Shown here in pieces: positions 17,597 through 26,023 of a DNA stretch of 61,254 nt. Numbering within the stretch: the stretch's first letter is position 1; each line of letters opens with the position of its first letter. Under the pieces are notes generated by a model. It ran no database searches, was not told the origin of the DNA, and saw nothing but the letters and a program-made list of their open reading frames with translations. The stretch is from NCBI GenBank assembly GCA_963658695.1, contig CAVKRN010000007.1, positions 1-61,254 on the forward strand, given 5' to 3'. This DNA comes from CAG-791 sp963658695 (GTDB taxonomy: Bacteria > Bacillota > Clostridia > Lachnospirales > Lachnospiraceae). Made by a program: the position numbers and the translations under genes.

Positions 17597-19126
17597 ATGA
17601 CGGCATCACAGATTACTATGCTGGCGACAATGGCGGTGTATTTGTTCGCGATGGTTGGCGTTGGCATTAAGCTTTCGGAAAAAAATGAAACCATGGGGGA
17701 TTTTTATCTGGGCGGACGACAGCTGGGACCTTTGGTAACGGCAATGAGTGCAGAAGCTTCGGATATGTCCAGCTATTTGCTGATGGGACTTCCGGGCCTT
17801 GCATACCTTTCCGGTACAGCGGACGTTGGCTGGACGGTAATTGGTCTTGCAGTTGGAACCTATCTGAACTGGCTTGTGGTTGCAAAACGCCTTCGTAATT
17901 ATACCGGCCACATCGGATCCATTACTCTGCCGGAGTTCTTTTCCGACCGCTGGGGGGATCGGAAACACATACTTACGTTCATGGCTGCGGTGTGGATTAT
18001 TGTCTTCTTTGTTCCGTACACGGCGTCTGGATTTGCGGCTTGCGGCAAGTTGTTTCGTTCGCTCTTTGGTGTGGACTATCATGCGGCGATGATTATCAGC
18101 GCAATTGTCATTATTTTCTATACGGCAATGGGTGGGTTCCTCGCTGCGTCGATGACGGATTTTATTCAGAGTATCATCATGTCGGCGGCATTGGCGGCGA
18201 TATTGATCTTTGGATTTACGCAGGCTGGAGGTGTTGCTGCGGTTTTTGACAATGCAAGATCTTTGCCTGGTTATCTGTCGCTTACACAGTCTTATGACCC
18301 GACGACGAAGGCTGCGACACCATACGGCGCTCTAACCATCTGCTCGACACTGGCATGGGGGCTTGGCTATTTTGGCATGCCGCACATTCTCCTTCGCTTT
18401 ATGGCTATTGAAGAGGTAGACAAACTGAAACTCTCCCGGCGGGTAGCGGCGGTTTGGGTTGTTATTTCTATGGCAGTTGCGGTTTTGATCGGCATGGTTG
18501 GCCTTGGTATAACACGAGAAGGGAAAATTGAAACGCTGACCGGATCGGCGTCGGAAACCATCATTGTGCGAATTGCGGATCTTCTGTCGCGGCACGGCAT
18601 TGCGGCGGCGCTGGTGGCTGGAATTGTACTGTCGGGAATTCTTGCCAGCACCATGTCAACAGCGGATTCGCAGCTGCTGGCTGCATCCTCGTCGATCAGT
18701 AATGACATTCTGCTAAAGACGTTCCATATTAATATTAGGAAGGAACAATCACTGCTGTTGTCCAGAATCAGTTTGATTGTCATTGCTGTCATTGGCGTTT
18801 TTCTTGCGTGGAATCCGGACAGTTCTGTCTTTGGAATTGTAAGCTTTGCCTGGGCGGGATTTGGCGCATCCTTTGGACCGGTGGTGCTCCTGGCACTTTT
18901 CTGGAAGCGATCCAATCGATACGGCGCAGTGGCGGGAATGCTGACTGGTGGTGTTATGGTCTTTGTCTGGAAGTTTGCTATTCGTCCGATTGGAGGAATA
19001 TGGGGAATTTATGAACTGCTGCCGGCATTTCTGGCGGCGATTCTGGTTAATGCGGCGGTATCTCTAATTACGCCGAAACCGGAGAAGGAAATTCTGCAGT
19101 GCTACGATGAGGTGAAACGGCTGTAA
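17597..19126 (+). CDS. putP: Sodium/solute symporter, proline (PutP) type
   Basis: This 509-residue integral membrane protein of the sodium:solute symporter family has about 13 hydrophobic segments. The sodium and substrate-site block SAEASDMSSYLLMGLPG closely follows the PutP pattern. The GYFGMPHILLRFMAI segment and the STADSQLLAASSSIS helix are also typical of proline transporters. Na+-coupled proline uptake is the best guess, although related SSS members carry other substrates. GGGAGGA precedes the ATG. It has its own promoter and ends about 180 bp before the S10 promoter. Confidence 0.85.
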   Translation: MTASQITMLATMAVYLFAMVGVGIKLSEKNETMGDFYLGGRQLGPLVTAMSAEASDMSSYLLMGLPGLAYLSGTADVGWTVIGLAVGTYLNWLVVAKRLRNYTGHIGSITLPEFFSDRWGDRKHILTFMAAVWIIVFFVPYTASGFAACGKLFRSLFGVDYHAAMIISAIVIIFYTAMGGFLAASMTDFIQSIIMSAALAAILIFGFTQAGGVAAVFDNARSLPGYLSLTQSYDPTTKAATPYGALTICSTLAWGLGYFGMPHILLRFMAIEEVDKLKLSRRVAAVWVVISMAVAVLIGMVGLGITREGKIETLTGSASETIIVRIADLLSRHGIAAALVAGIVLSGILASTMSTADSQLLAASSSISNDILLKTFHINIRKEQSLLLSRISLIVIAVIGVFLAWNPDSSVFGIVSFAWAGFGASFGPVVLLALFWKRSNRYGAVAGMLTGGVMVFVWKFAIRPIGGIWGIYELLPAFLAAILVNAAVSLITPKPEKEILQCYDEVKRL

Positions 19127-19302
19127 TCGGAATAGTTACCTTGGATTAAGCACTGTCCGGCGACACAATGGCGGAGAATGTCTTTTGACGGAACAACTCC
19201 GCCGGACCTGCCGCTGACGGTGAACTATACGATGCTGTACGTGCAGTTTATTTTTGCACAAAAACAAAACGAAAACTTTGTAAAAAGAGTAGAAAATAAA
19301 AC
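19127..19302 (+). other. Symporter-S10 spacer: GC-rich hairpin and A-rich UP-like tract
   Basis: Just after the symporter stop, 19155-19162 pairs with 19200-19207 (8 bp), without a T-run, so it is at best a weak terminator. Bases about 19253-19300 are very A-rich, immediately upstream of the S10 -35 box. This resembles an UP element that the alpha-subunit C-terminal domain could contact. Confidence 0.5.
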
Positions 19303-19331
19303 TTGCATTCAAAACATCCTTCGTGTACAAT
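19303..19331 (+). promoter_or_regulatory. Predicted S10 operon promoter
   Basis: TTGCAT at 19303-19308 and TACAAT at 19326-19331 are spaced by 17 bp, directly downstream of an A-rich tract. Transcription from about 19338 would carry a 325-nt leader before rpsJ. Confidence 0.75.
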
Positions 19332-19337
19332 AAGTCT

Positions 19338-19662
19338 CGCTGTGACATGATAGCGATGAAGCGAGAGATTGTCAGGCACAGGTTCTTTTGATTTCGGTTC
19401 GAGAGAAGAGGAACTGGTCTGGGTTACTCCGTGGAGCGAATGTCTGGGGCGTCTGCGCGACCTGGCGGACACGCCCAAGAATCTGACGACAAGTCACTGT
19501 ACCGAAGAACCGTCTGCCCAGTGCAGAAACGACGTGATAAGCGTTCTGTCAACGGTTTTGCCGTTGATTTTCTTTTGAAAAGGACAGGACACGCACGGGA
19601 ATGTGTACAGTCACCGCTTGTCGTACTTCATAAAAAGTGCGAATAAGGAGGCGACTTTTTTT
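19338..19662 (+). promoter_or_regulatory. Long structured S10 operon leader
   Basis: The leader contains nested helices: an outer TTGTCAG/CTGACGA pairing (about 19370 with 19490), an arm pairing AGGTTCTTTT with AAGAGGAACT (about 19380-19420), and a GGCGT/ACGCC hairpin (about 19448-19475). It also holds a terminator-like hairpin at 19549-19576. In E. coli and Bacillus, S10 leaders are controlled by ribosomal protein L4. L4 control here is inferred from position. The rpsJ ribosome-binding site AAGGAGG sits at its end. Confidence 0.55.
19549..19576 (+). terminator. Attenuator-like terminator in the S10 leader
   Basis: TCAACGG pairs with CCGTTGA (19549-19555 with 19561-19567) and is followed by TTTTCTTTT, the layout of an intrinsic terminator. 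AACCGT at about 19508-19513 could instead pair with ACGGTT in the left arm and loop, forming an antiterminator. Confidence 0.65.
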
Positions 19663-19980
19663 ATGGCTAATCAGGTAATGAGAATCACGTTAAAGGCATA
19701 CGATCATGAACTCATCGATGCTTCTGCTCGTAAGATCATCGAGACGGTGAAGAAGAGCGGCTCTCAGGTAAGCGGACCGGTTCCGCTTCCTACCAAGAAG
19801 GAAGTGGTTACCATCCTTCGTGCTGTTCACAAGTACAAGGACAGCCGTGAGCAGTTCGAGCAGAGAACACACAAGAGACTGATCGATGTAATTGCTCCTA
19901 CGCAGAAGACGGTGGATGCTCTTCAGCGTCTGGAAATGCCTGCTGGCGTTTATATCAACGTCAAGATGGTGACAAAGTAA
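19663..19980 (+). CDS. rpsJ: 30S ribosomal protein S10
   Basis: This 105-residue protein sits in the 30S head, and in other bacteria it also joins NusB in antitermination. Sequence blocks MRITLKAYDHELID and the C-terminal LPAGV-type motif (LEMPAGVYINVKM) are typical. An upstream in-frame start at 19603 exists, but the ATG at 19663 follows AAGGAGG and gives the family's normal N terminus. It is the first gene of the S10 operon. Confidence 0.97.
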   Translation: MANQVMRITLKAYDHELIDASARKIIETVKKSGSQVSGPVPLPTKKEVVTILRAVHKYKDSREQFEQRTHKRLIDVIAPTQKTVDALQRLEMPAGVYINVKMVTK

Positions 19981-20318
19981 TTCGAAAAGCCTACGACAAT
20001 GACAGCCGGAGAGACGGCCGGGGAAACCCGATGAAAATGCAGGTTGCGCCGTTTTACGCACGCCGAAAGTTCGGCGGCAGGCGTGACGATAACCTCTACT
20101 TAGTATGACATCCTCTTTTGAACAGAACCTGTGAACTGAGAGAAAGAGAGCAGCACAGACATAAGGGGCGGCGGTTCAGGTCACCGCAGGTCAGACAGCA
20201 GACCATGTTCACTTATGAAACGGAAGTCACACCTTCCATCTATGCCGATGTCCGCTGTAGGGATTAACACCAACCCGGTGTTACAACGCCGCAATGCGGC
20301 AGAAAGAGGTAAAAGGAT
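19981..20318 (+). other. 338-nt rpsJ-rplC spacer with several hairpins
   Basis: No coding region is credible here. Hairpins are at 20061-20076 (6 bp, 4-nt loop), 20266-20282 (AACACC/GGTGTT) and 20288-20300 (GCCGC/GCGGC). The last ends about 5 nt before the rplC ribosome-binding site. Such a long spacer between these two genes is unusual and may hold a translational control element. No T-run follows any of the stems. Confidence 0.4.
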
Positions 20319-20999
20319 ATGAAAAAAGCAATTCTTGCAACGAAGATTGGTATGACTCAGATCTTCGCAGAGGACGGCACACTGGTTCCTGTTACGGTCC
20401 TGGAGGCAGGCCCGAACGTGGTAACGCAGATCAAGACAGCAGAGAATGATGGCTACGAAGCAGTTCAGGTTGGCTATGTGGATGCTGTTGATCGTGCCAA
20501 GAATGTTGACAAGAGCGGAAAGGTAGAAGTTGCTCATCGCCACGGCGTGAACAAGGCACAGAAGGGCCACTTCGAGAAGGCTGGTGTATCCAGCAAGAAG
20601 TTCGTTCGTGAGTTCCGTCTTGAGAACGCTGCTGAGTATGCACTTGGCGCTGAGATCAAGGCTGATATCTTTGCGGAAGGCGATCACATTGATGTAACTG
20701 CCATCAGCAAAGGAAAGGGCTTCCGTTCAGCAATTCAGAAGGGCCAGCACAGAGGACCTATGGGACATGGTTCCAAGTTCCACCGTCACGCAGGTTCCAA
20801 CGGTACTTCTTCTACGCCCAGCCGCGTATTCCCTGGCAAGGTAATGCCTGGCCATGTGGGAAGCGTTCAGGTAACTGTCAGAAACCTTGAGATTGTTAAG
20901 GTTGATCCTGAGAAGAACATCATCCTGGTAAAGGGTGCGGTTCCCGGACCGAAGAAGGGTCTGGTCACGATCAAGGACACAACAAAGGTAGAAGTATAA
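20319..20999 (+). CDS. rplC: 50S ribosomal protein L3
   Basis: This 226-residue early-assembly protein reaches towards the peptidyl transferase centre. The N-terminal ILATKIGMTQIF and the central GKGFRSAIQKGQHRGPMGHG block are characteristic. AGAGGT precedes the ATG, close behind a small hairpin. It is followed 33 nt later by rplD. Confidence 0.97.
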   Translation: MKKAILATKIGMTQIFAEDGTLVPVTVLEAGPNVVTQIKTAENDGYEAVQVGYVDAVDRAKNVDKSGKVEVAHRHGVNKAQKGHFEKAGVSSKKFVREFRLENAAEYALGAEIKADIFAEGDHIDVTAISKGKGFRSAIQKGQHRGPMGHGSKFHRHAGSNGTSSTPSRVFPGKVMPGHVGSVQVTVRNLEIVKVDPEKNIILVKGAVPGPKKGLVTIKDTTKVEV

Positions 21000-21032
21000 C
21001 AGCTGCCCGGATGAAAGGAGGACCATTTAAAA

Positions 21033-21656
21033 ATGGCTAACGTATCAGTTTTCAATATGGAAGGAAAAGAGGTCGGCAAGATCGAACTTTCCGATGCAAT
21101 CTTCGGCATTGAGCCTAATGAGAACCTGCTTCACCTCGCAGTTGTTCAGCAGCTGGCTAACAACCGTCAGGGAACACAGAAGGCTAAGACGCGTTCTGAG
21201 GTTTCCGGCAGCACAGCAAAGCCTTGGAGACAGAAGGGAACCGGTCATGCAAGACAGGGTTCAACCCGTTCTCCTCAGTGGAGACACGGCGGCGTTGTTT
21301 TTGCTCCCGTACCGCGTGATTATTCCTTCAAGCTTAACAAGAAGGAAAAGAGAACTGCTCTGAAGTCTGCTCTGTCGGATCGCCTGGCTGGCGGCAAGCT
21401 GATTGTTGTTGATGAGATCAGCTTCGAGGAGCCCAAGACCAAGAATTTTGTAAAGGTTATGGAGAATCTGAAGGCAGCCGGCAAGTCTCTGGTTGTTCTT
21501 GCAGCAGATGATGCTAACGTTCTCCGCGCTTCCGGCAATGTTCCGGATGCAAAGACCTCTACTGTAAACACGATTAACGTTTACGATCTGATGAATGCAC
21601 AGACTGTTATCCTTACAAAGGATGCGGTTGCTAAGATTGAGGAGGTGTACGCATAA
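21033..21656 (+). CDS. rplD: 50S ribosomal protein L4
   Basis: This 207-residue exit-tunnel protein has the long basic loop (GTQKAKTRSEVSGS... KPWRQKGTGHARQGSTRSPQW, read in parts). In E. coli, L4 represses its own operon through the S10 leader, and this operon has a suitably structured leader. GGAGG lies upstream. Its TAA overlaps the rplW start by one base. Confidence 0.97.
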   Translation: MANVSVFNMEGKEVGKIELSDAIFGIEPNENLLHLAVVQQLANNRQGTQKAKTRSEVSGSTAKPWRQKGTGHARQGSTRSPQWRHGGVVFAPVPRDYSFKLNKKEKRTALKSALSDRLAGGKLIVVDEISFEEPKTKNFVKVMENLKAAGKSLVVLAADDANVLRASGNVPDAKTSTVNTINVYDLMNAQTVILTKDAVAKIEEVYA

Positions 21657-21955
21657 TGGCAGCACTTGGATATTATGATGTCATCTTAAAGCCGGTTCTT
21701 ACTGAGAAGAGCATGAACCTTACTGCTGAGAAGAAGTACACATTCTACGTACATCCGGATGCGAACAAGATTCAGATTAAGGATGCGGTAGAGAAGCTTT
21801 TCGAGGGTACAAAGGTTGCGAAGGTTAACACCATTACCTGCAGAGCCAAGACCAAGAGAAGAGGAATGACTGTTGGAAAGACAGCAAAGGGTAAAAAGGC
21901 TGTTGTTTTCCTGACAGAGGATAGTAAGGACATTGAGCTTTACGCCGGACTTTAA
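21656..21955 (+). CDS. rplW: 50S ribosomal protein L23
   Basis: This 99-residue protein sits at the tunnel exit, where trigger factor and SRP dock. Blocks VILKPVLTEKSMNL and VAKVNTITCRAKTKR match the family. The start overlaps the rplD stop (TAATG), and GAGGTG upstream serves as its ribosome-binding site, so the two are translationally coupled. Confidence 0.96.
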   Translation: MAALGYYDVILKPVLTEKSMNLTAEKKYTFYVHPDANKIQIKDAVEKLFEGTKVAKVNTITCRAKTKRRGMTVGKTAKGKKAVVFLTEDSKDIELYAGL

Positions 21956-22049
21956 TCCGGAATCCGGAAAAGTCCCGGAGCAGATAGGCCATCCCAGGCG
22001 TGCATTGCTTCGGGCGCGGTGCAGTTAATAAGAAAGAAGGAGTTATCAA

Positions 22050-22889
22050 ATGGGAATTAGAAAGTATACCGCTTATACCCCGTCCAGACGTAACATGTCC
22101 GGCTCCGATTTCGCAGAAGTGACCAAGACCACTCCCGAGAAGAGTCTGATCGTTTCCAAGCGTAAAAATGCCGGAAGAAATAACCAGGGTAAGATCACTG
22201 TTCGTCACAGAGGCGGCGGCAACAGACAGAAATACAGAAATGTTGATTTCCGGAGACTCAAGGATGACGTTCCGGCAACTGTTATCGGCATTGAGTACGA
22301 TCCGAACCGTACGGCCAATATTGCCCTGATCTGCTATGCAGACGGTGAGAAGAGCTACATTCTGGCTCCTCAGGGCCTGACCGACGGCATGAAGGTTATG
22401 AACGGACCGAAGGCGGAGATCCGCGTCGGCAATTGCCTTCCTCTTTCCGAGATTCCGGTAGGTACTCTGGTACACAACGTTGAGCTTTATGCAGGCAAGG
22501 GCGGCCAGATGGCCAGAACAGCCGGCGCTTCTGCTCAGCTGATGGCAAAAGAGAATGGATATGCAACACTTCGTCTTCCTTCCGGTGAGATGAGAATGGT
22601 TCCGCTGGCTTGCCGCGCTACCATCGGTGTTGTTGGAAATGCGGATCACAACCTGATCCATTATGGTAAGGCTGGACGCATTCGTCATATGGGCATTCGT
22701 CCTCATGTCCGCGGTTCTGTTATGAACCCGAACGATCACCCGCACGGTGGTGGTGAAGGTAAGGCACCTGTCGGACGTCCCGGCCCTGTAACCCCTTGGG
22801 GCAAGCCTGCTCTTGGTTACAAGACTCGCAAGAAGAAGTCTTCTGACAAGCTCATTGTGAGAAGAAGAAACGGAAAGGGACTTAAATAA
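22050..22889 (+). CDS. rplB: 50S ribosomal protein L2
   Basis: This 279-residue protein is needed for subunit joining and peptidyl transfer. The KYTAYTPSRRNMSG start, the RHRGGGNRQKYR block and the C-terminal MNPNDHPHGGGEGK motif, with the conserved functional His, are intact. AGAAGGAG lies upstream. Confidence 0.97.
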   Translation: MGIRKYTAYTPSRRNMSGSDFAEVTKTTPEKSLIVSKRKNAGRNNQGKITVRHRGGGNRQKYRNVDFRRLKDDVPATVIGIEYDPNRTANIALICYADGEKSYILAPQGLTDGMKVMNGPKAEIRVGNCLPLSEIPVGTLVHNVELYAGKGGQMARTAGASAQLMAKENGYATLRLPSGEMRMVPLACRATIGVVGNADHNLIHYGKAGRIRHMGIRPHVRGSVMNPNDHPHGGGEGKAPVGRPGPVTPWGKPALGYKTRKKKSSDKLIVRRRNGKGLK

Positions 22890-22900
22890 GGAGGTACGAA

Positions 22901-23185
22901 ATGGCTAGATCACTGAAAAAAGGACCTTTCGCTGATGAAAGCCTTTTGAAGAAGGTAGACGCAATGAACGCATCCGGCGACAAGCAGGTTATCAAGACCT
23001 GGTCTCGCCGTTCCACGATTTTCCCGTCCTTCGTTGGACACACCATTGCGGTTCATGACGGCAGAAAGCATGTCCCGGTATACATCACTGAGGATATGGT
23101 TGGTCACAAGCTTGGTGAGTTTGTTCAGACCAGAACCTTCCGCGGTCACAACGGAAACAACAAAGAGTCCAGCTCGGGTAGGTAA
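22901..23185 (+). CDS. rpsS: 30S ribosomal protein S19
   Basis: This 94-residue head protein begins MARSLKKGPFADE and contains KTWSRRSTIFPSFVGHTIAVHDG, both diagnostic when read in parts. A good AAGGAGGT site precedes the ATG, 11 nt after rplB. Confidence 0.97.
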   Translation: MARSLKKGPFADESLLKKVDAMNASGDKQVIKTWSRRSTIFPSFVGHTIAVHDGRKHVPVYITEDMVGHKLGEFVQTRTFRGHNGNNKESSSGR

Positions 23186-23223
23186 TCCGCGCACCCGCGC
23201 TATATTGAAAGGAGTTCAGATCT

Positions 23224-23646
23224 ATGGCTAACGGACATAGAACACAAGTTAAGAGAGCCAGAAATGCGGTCAAGGATACAAGACCTCATGCAAAGCTCAC
23301 GAATGCAAGAATTCCGGTTCAGAAGGCCTGCTTCGTAATGGACGCCATCAGAGGTAAGGATGTTACGACAGCAATTGGAATTCTTGAGTATAGCCCGAGA
23401 TATGCTTCGGGTGTGATCCTGAAGTTACTGAAGTCTGCCATTGCAAATGCAGAGAACAATCTTGGTATGAATGCCGCTGATCTCTATATTGCAGAGTGCA
23501 ATGCTTCCAATGGCCCGATCATGAAGAGAATTCAGCCTCGTGCACAGGGCAGAGCATATCGGATCTTCAAGAGAATGAGTAATCTGTACATCACTCTTGA
23601 TGAGAAGAAGGCAGAGCAGCCTGCTGATGCAGCAGAGACCAAGTAA
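23224..23646 (+). CDS. rplV: 50S ribosomal protein L22
   Basis: This 140-residue protein has a long beta-hairpin that lines the exit tunnel. The hairpin region PRAQGRAYRIFKRMS is intact with no insertion or deletion of the kind linked to macrolide resistance. A short Ala/Glu-rich C-terminal extension follows. GAAAGGAG precedes the ATG. Confidence 0.96.
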   Translation: MANGHRTQVKRARNAVKDTRPHAKLTNARIPVQKACFVMDAIRGKDVTTAIGILEYSPRYASGVILKLLKSAIANAENNLGMNAADLYIAECNASNGPIMKRIQPRAQGRAYRIFKRMSNLYITLDEKKAEQPADAAETK

Positions 23647-23670
23647 TTCAGGTGATGGAAAGGAGTCCAT

Positions 23671-24357
23671 ATGGGACAGAAAGTTAATCCTCATGGCATG
23701 AGAGTCGGCATCATCAAGGACTGGGATTCCAGATGGTATGCTGATGACAAGAACTTTTCTGACATGCTGGTTGAAGATCACAAGATCAGAGAGTTCCTCA
23801 AGAAGAAGCTCGAGCAGGCAGGCATCTCCAAGATTGAAATCGAGAGAGCTTCCGGAAGAGTAAAGGTTACCGTATATTCCGCAAAGCCCGGCGTTGTAAT
23901 CGGTAAGGGCGGCGCTGAGATCGAGAACACCAAGAAGCAGCTGCAGAAGCTGACAGCTGACAAGGTTGTTCTGGAGATCAAGGAAATCAAGAGACCGGAC
24001 AAGGATGCACAGCTGGTAGCTGAGAACATTGCACAGCAGTTGGAGAACCGTGTTTCCTTCCGCAGAGCGATGAAGTCCGCTATGAACCGCACCATGAAGT
24101 CCGGTGCGCTCGGCGTGAAGGCTTCCTGCGGCGGACGTCTTGGCGGTGCAGATATCGCTCGTACAGAGACTTATTCTGACGGAACTATTCCGCTTCAGAC
24201 TCTGCGTGCAGACATCGATTATGGCTTTGCAGAAGCAGATACCACCTACGGCAAGGTAGGCGTTAAGGTCTGGATCTACAAGGGCGAGATTCTTCCCAAG
24301 AAGAAGAACGAGCAGGCAGTCGCTGCCTCTGATGAGTCCAAGGGAGGTGACAACTAA
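23671..24357 (+). CDS. rpsC: 30S ribosomal protein S3
   Basis: This 228-residue protein at the mRNA entry site contains a KH domain with the GKGG loop (in VVIGKGGAEIENTKK) and ends in a lysine-rich tail. The MGQKVNPHGMRVGI start is diagnostic. Its TAA overlaps the rplP start by one base. Confidence 0.97.
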   Translation: MGQKVNPHGMRVGIIKDWDSRWYADDKNFSDMLVEDHKIREFLKKKLEQAGISKIEIERASGRVKVTVYSAKPGVVIGKGGAEIENTKKQLQKLTADKVVLEIKEIKRPDKDAQLVAENIAQQLENRVSFRRAMKSAMNRTMKSGALGVKASCGGRLGGADIARTETYSDGTIPLQTLRADIDYGFAEADTTYGKVGVKVWIYKGEILPKKKNEQAVAASDESKGGDN

Positions 24358-24785
24358 TGTTAATGCCGAAGAGAGTTAAGTATCGTGCTGTTTTCCGCGG
24401 CGATCGTCGTGGTAAAGCTACCCGCGGCAACAAGCTGGCGTACGGTGAGTATGGTCTTGTTGCTACTGAGGCAAAATGGGTTCGTTCCAACCAGATTGAG
24501 GCAGCCCGTGTTGCTCTGACACGTTACATCAAGCGTGGCGGACAGGTTTGGATTAAGATTTTCCCTGACAAGCCTGTTACCGGCAAGCCCCTGGGAGTTC
24601 GAATGGGATCCGGAAAGGGTTCTGTTGAGTACTGGGTAGCAGTTGTAAAACCCGGCAGAGTAATGTTTGAAATCTCCGGAGTACCTGAAGAAACTGCAAG
24701 AGAGGCACTTCGTCTTGCTGGAACCAAGCTTCCGGTTAAGACTAAGATCGTTTCCAAGGCAGATCTGGAAGGCGGTGCAGAATGA
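24357..24785 (+). CDS. rplP: 50S ribosomal protein L16
   Basis: This 142-residue protein organises the A-site side of the 50S subunit. The MLMPKRVKYR start and GKPLGVRMGSGKGSVEYW block match the family. Starts at 24357 and 24363 are both possible, and the first gives the usual Firmicute N terminus. Its stop overlaps rpmC as ATGA. Confidence 0.97.
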   Translation: MLMPKRVKYRAVFRGDRRGKATRGNKLAYGEYGLVATEAKWVRSNQIEAARVALTRYIKRGGQVWIKIFPDKPVTGKPLGVRMGSGKGSVEYWVAVVKPGRVMFEISGVPEETAREALRLAGTKLPVKTKIVSKADLEGGAE

Positions 24786-24985
24786 AGTCTACTGAATACA
24801 TGAAGGAACTGCAGGACAAGACCATCGACGAGCTCAAGGAGGATCTTGAGAACGCGAAGAAGGAGCTCTTTAACCTCAGATTCCAGAGCGCAACCAATCA
24901 GCTGCAGAACACAGCCAGAATCACAGAAGTTCGCAAGAACATCGCCCGGATTCAGACGGTTATCACTGCAAAGGCTGCTAACTAA
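24782..24985 (+). CDS. rpmC: 50S ribosomal protein L29
   Basis: This 67-residue helical protein near the tunnel exit contains LKEDLENAKKELFNLRFQ and the TARITEVRKNIARIQT helix. Its ATGA overlap with rplP implies coupled translation. Confidence 0.95.
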   Translation: MKSTEYMKELQDKTIDELKEDLENAKKELFNLRFQSATNQLQNTARITEVRKNIARIQTVITAKAAN

Positions 24986-25011
24986 TCTGTTACCGGAAAG
25001 GAGTTAATACC

Positions 25012-25266
25012 GTGGAAAGAAATCTTAGAAAAGTCCGTATCGGTAAGGTTGTCAGCAACAAGATGGACAAGACGGTCACTGTTGCGATCGAGAACCACGT
25101 TAAGCATCCGGTAATCGGAAAGATTGTGAAGAAGACCTATACACTGAAGGCACACGATGAGAACAACGAGTGCGGCATCGGCGACACGGTGAAGGTTATG
25201 GAGACCAGACCGCTGTCGAAGACCAAGAGATGGAGAGTGGTTTCCATCGTTGAGAAGGCTAAATAA
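25012..25266 (+). CDS. rpsQ: 30S ribosomal protein S17
   Basis: This 84-residue OB-fold 16S-binding protein starts at GTG, behind GGAAAGGAG. KVVSNKMDKTVTVAIE and the C-terminal RPLSKTKRWRVVSIVEKA are diagnostic. Confidence 0.96.
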   Translation: MERNLRKVRIGKVVSNKMDKTVTVAIENHVKHPVIGKIVKKTYTLKAHDENNECGIGDTVKVMETRPLSKTKRWRVVSIVEKAK

Positions 25267-25311
25267 TTACTTCTTAACCACAGGTTGTTCAGAGTCAGAA
25301 AGGACGAAGAC

Positions 25312-25680
25312 ATGGTTCAGCAGGAAACAAGACTGAAGGTCGCTGATAACACCGGTGCCAGAGAGCTTCTCTGCATCCGTGTGTGCGGTGGATCCACCAG
25401 AAGATATGCCAGAATTGGCGATACAATTGTAGCTTCTGTTAAGGAAGCAGCTCCCGGCGGTATGGTAAAGAAGGGCGACGTTGTTAAGGCAGTTGTCGTT
25501 CGTACCGTTCGCGAGACACGCAGAAAAGACGGTTCTTACATCCGTTTCGATGAGAACGCAGCGGTTATCATCAAGGATGATCTGACACCTACCGGAACTC
25601 GTATTTTCGGACCCGTAGCAAGAGAGCTTCGTGATAAGCAGTTCATGAAGATTCTGTCCCTTGCTCCGGAAGTACTGTAA
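25312..25680 (+). CDS. rplN: 50S ribosomal protein L14
   Basis: This 122-residue protein forms an intersubunit bridge. The MVQQETRLKVADNTGAR start is diagnostic. A TTG 27 nt further upstream is in frame but would add residues not found in the family, and AAAGGA lies before the ATG at 25312. The length matches the usual 122 residues. Confidence 0.96.
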   Translation: MVQQETRLKVADNTGARELLCIRVCGGSTRRYARIGDTIVASVKEAAPGGMVKKGDVVKAVVVRTVRETRRKDGSYIRFDENAAVIIKDDLTPTGTRIFGPVARELRDKQFMKILSLAPEVL

Positions 25681-25691
25681 GGAGGAAAGAA

Positions 25692-26003
25692 ATGGCAGCA
25701 AGCAAGATCAAGGTTGGCGATACCGTTAAGGTTATTGCTGGTAAGGACCTCGGCAAAGAGGGAAAGGTTACTGCTGTTGACCGCGAGAACCACAAGGTTG
25801 TCGTTGAGGGAGTGAACAAGGTAACCAAGCACAACAAACCTTCTGTTCAGAACCAGGAAGGCGGTATCGCAGAGAAGGAAGCTGCTCTGGATATCTCCAA
25901 TGTTATGCTGGTTGTTGACGGACAGGCTACTAGAGTCGGCTTTAAGGTAGTGGATGGCAAGAAGGTTCGCGTTGCCAAGAAGACCGGCAAGGAAATCAAA
26001 TAA
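25692..26003 (+). CDS. rplX: 50S ribosomal protein L24
   Basis: This 103-residue assembly initiator has an N-terminal KOW motif (KVGDTVKVIAGKDLGKEGKV) and a basic C terminus. GGAGGAAAGAA precedes the ATG, 12 nt after rplN. Confidence 0.96.
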   Translation: MAASKIKVGDTVKVIAGKDLGKEGKVTAVDRENHKVVVEGVNKVTKHNKPSVQNQEGGIAEKEAALDISNVMLVVDGQATRVGFKVVDGKKVRVAKKTGKEIK

Positions 26004-26023
26004 GGAAGAAAGGAGGAGAAACG

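Noticed and set aside
17413..17670. 85-codon ORF overlapping the symporter start
   Set aside because: It is out of frame with the symporter, contains the promoter region and has no ribosome-binding site.
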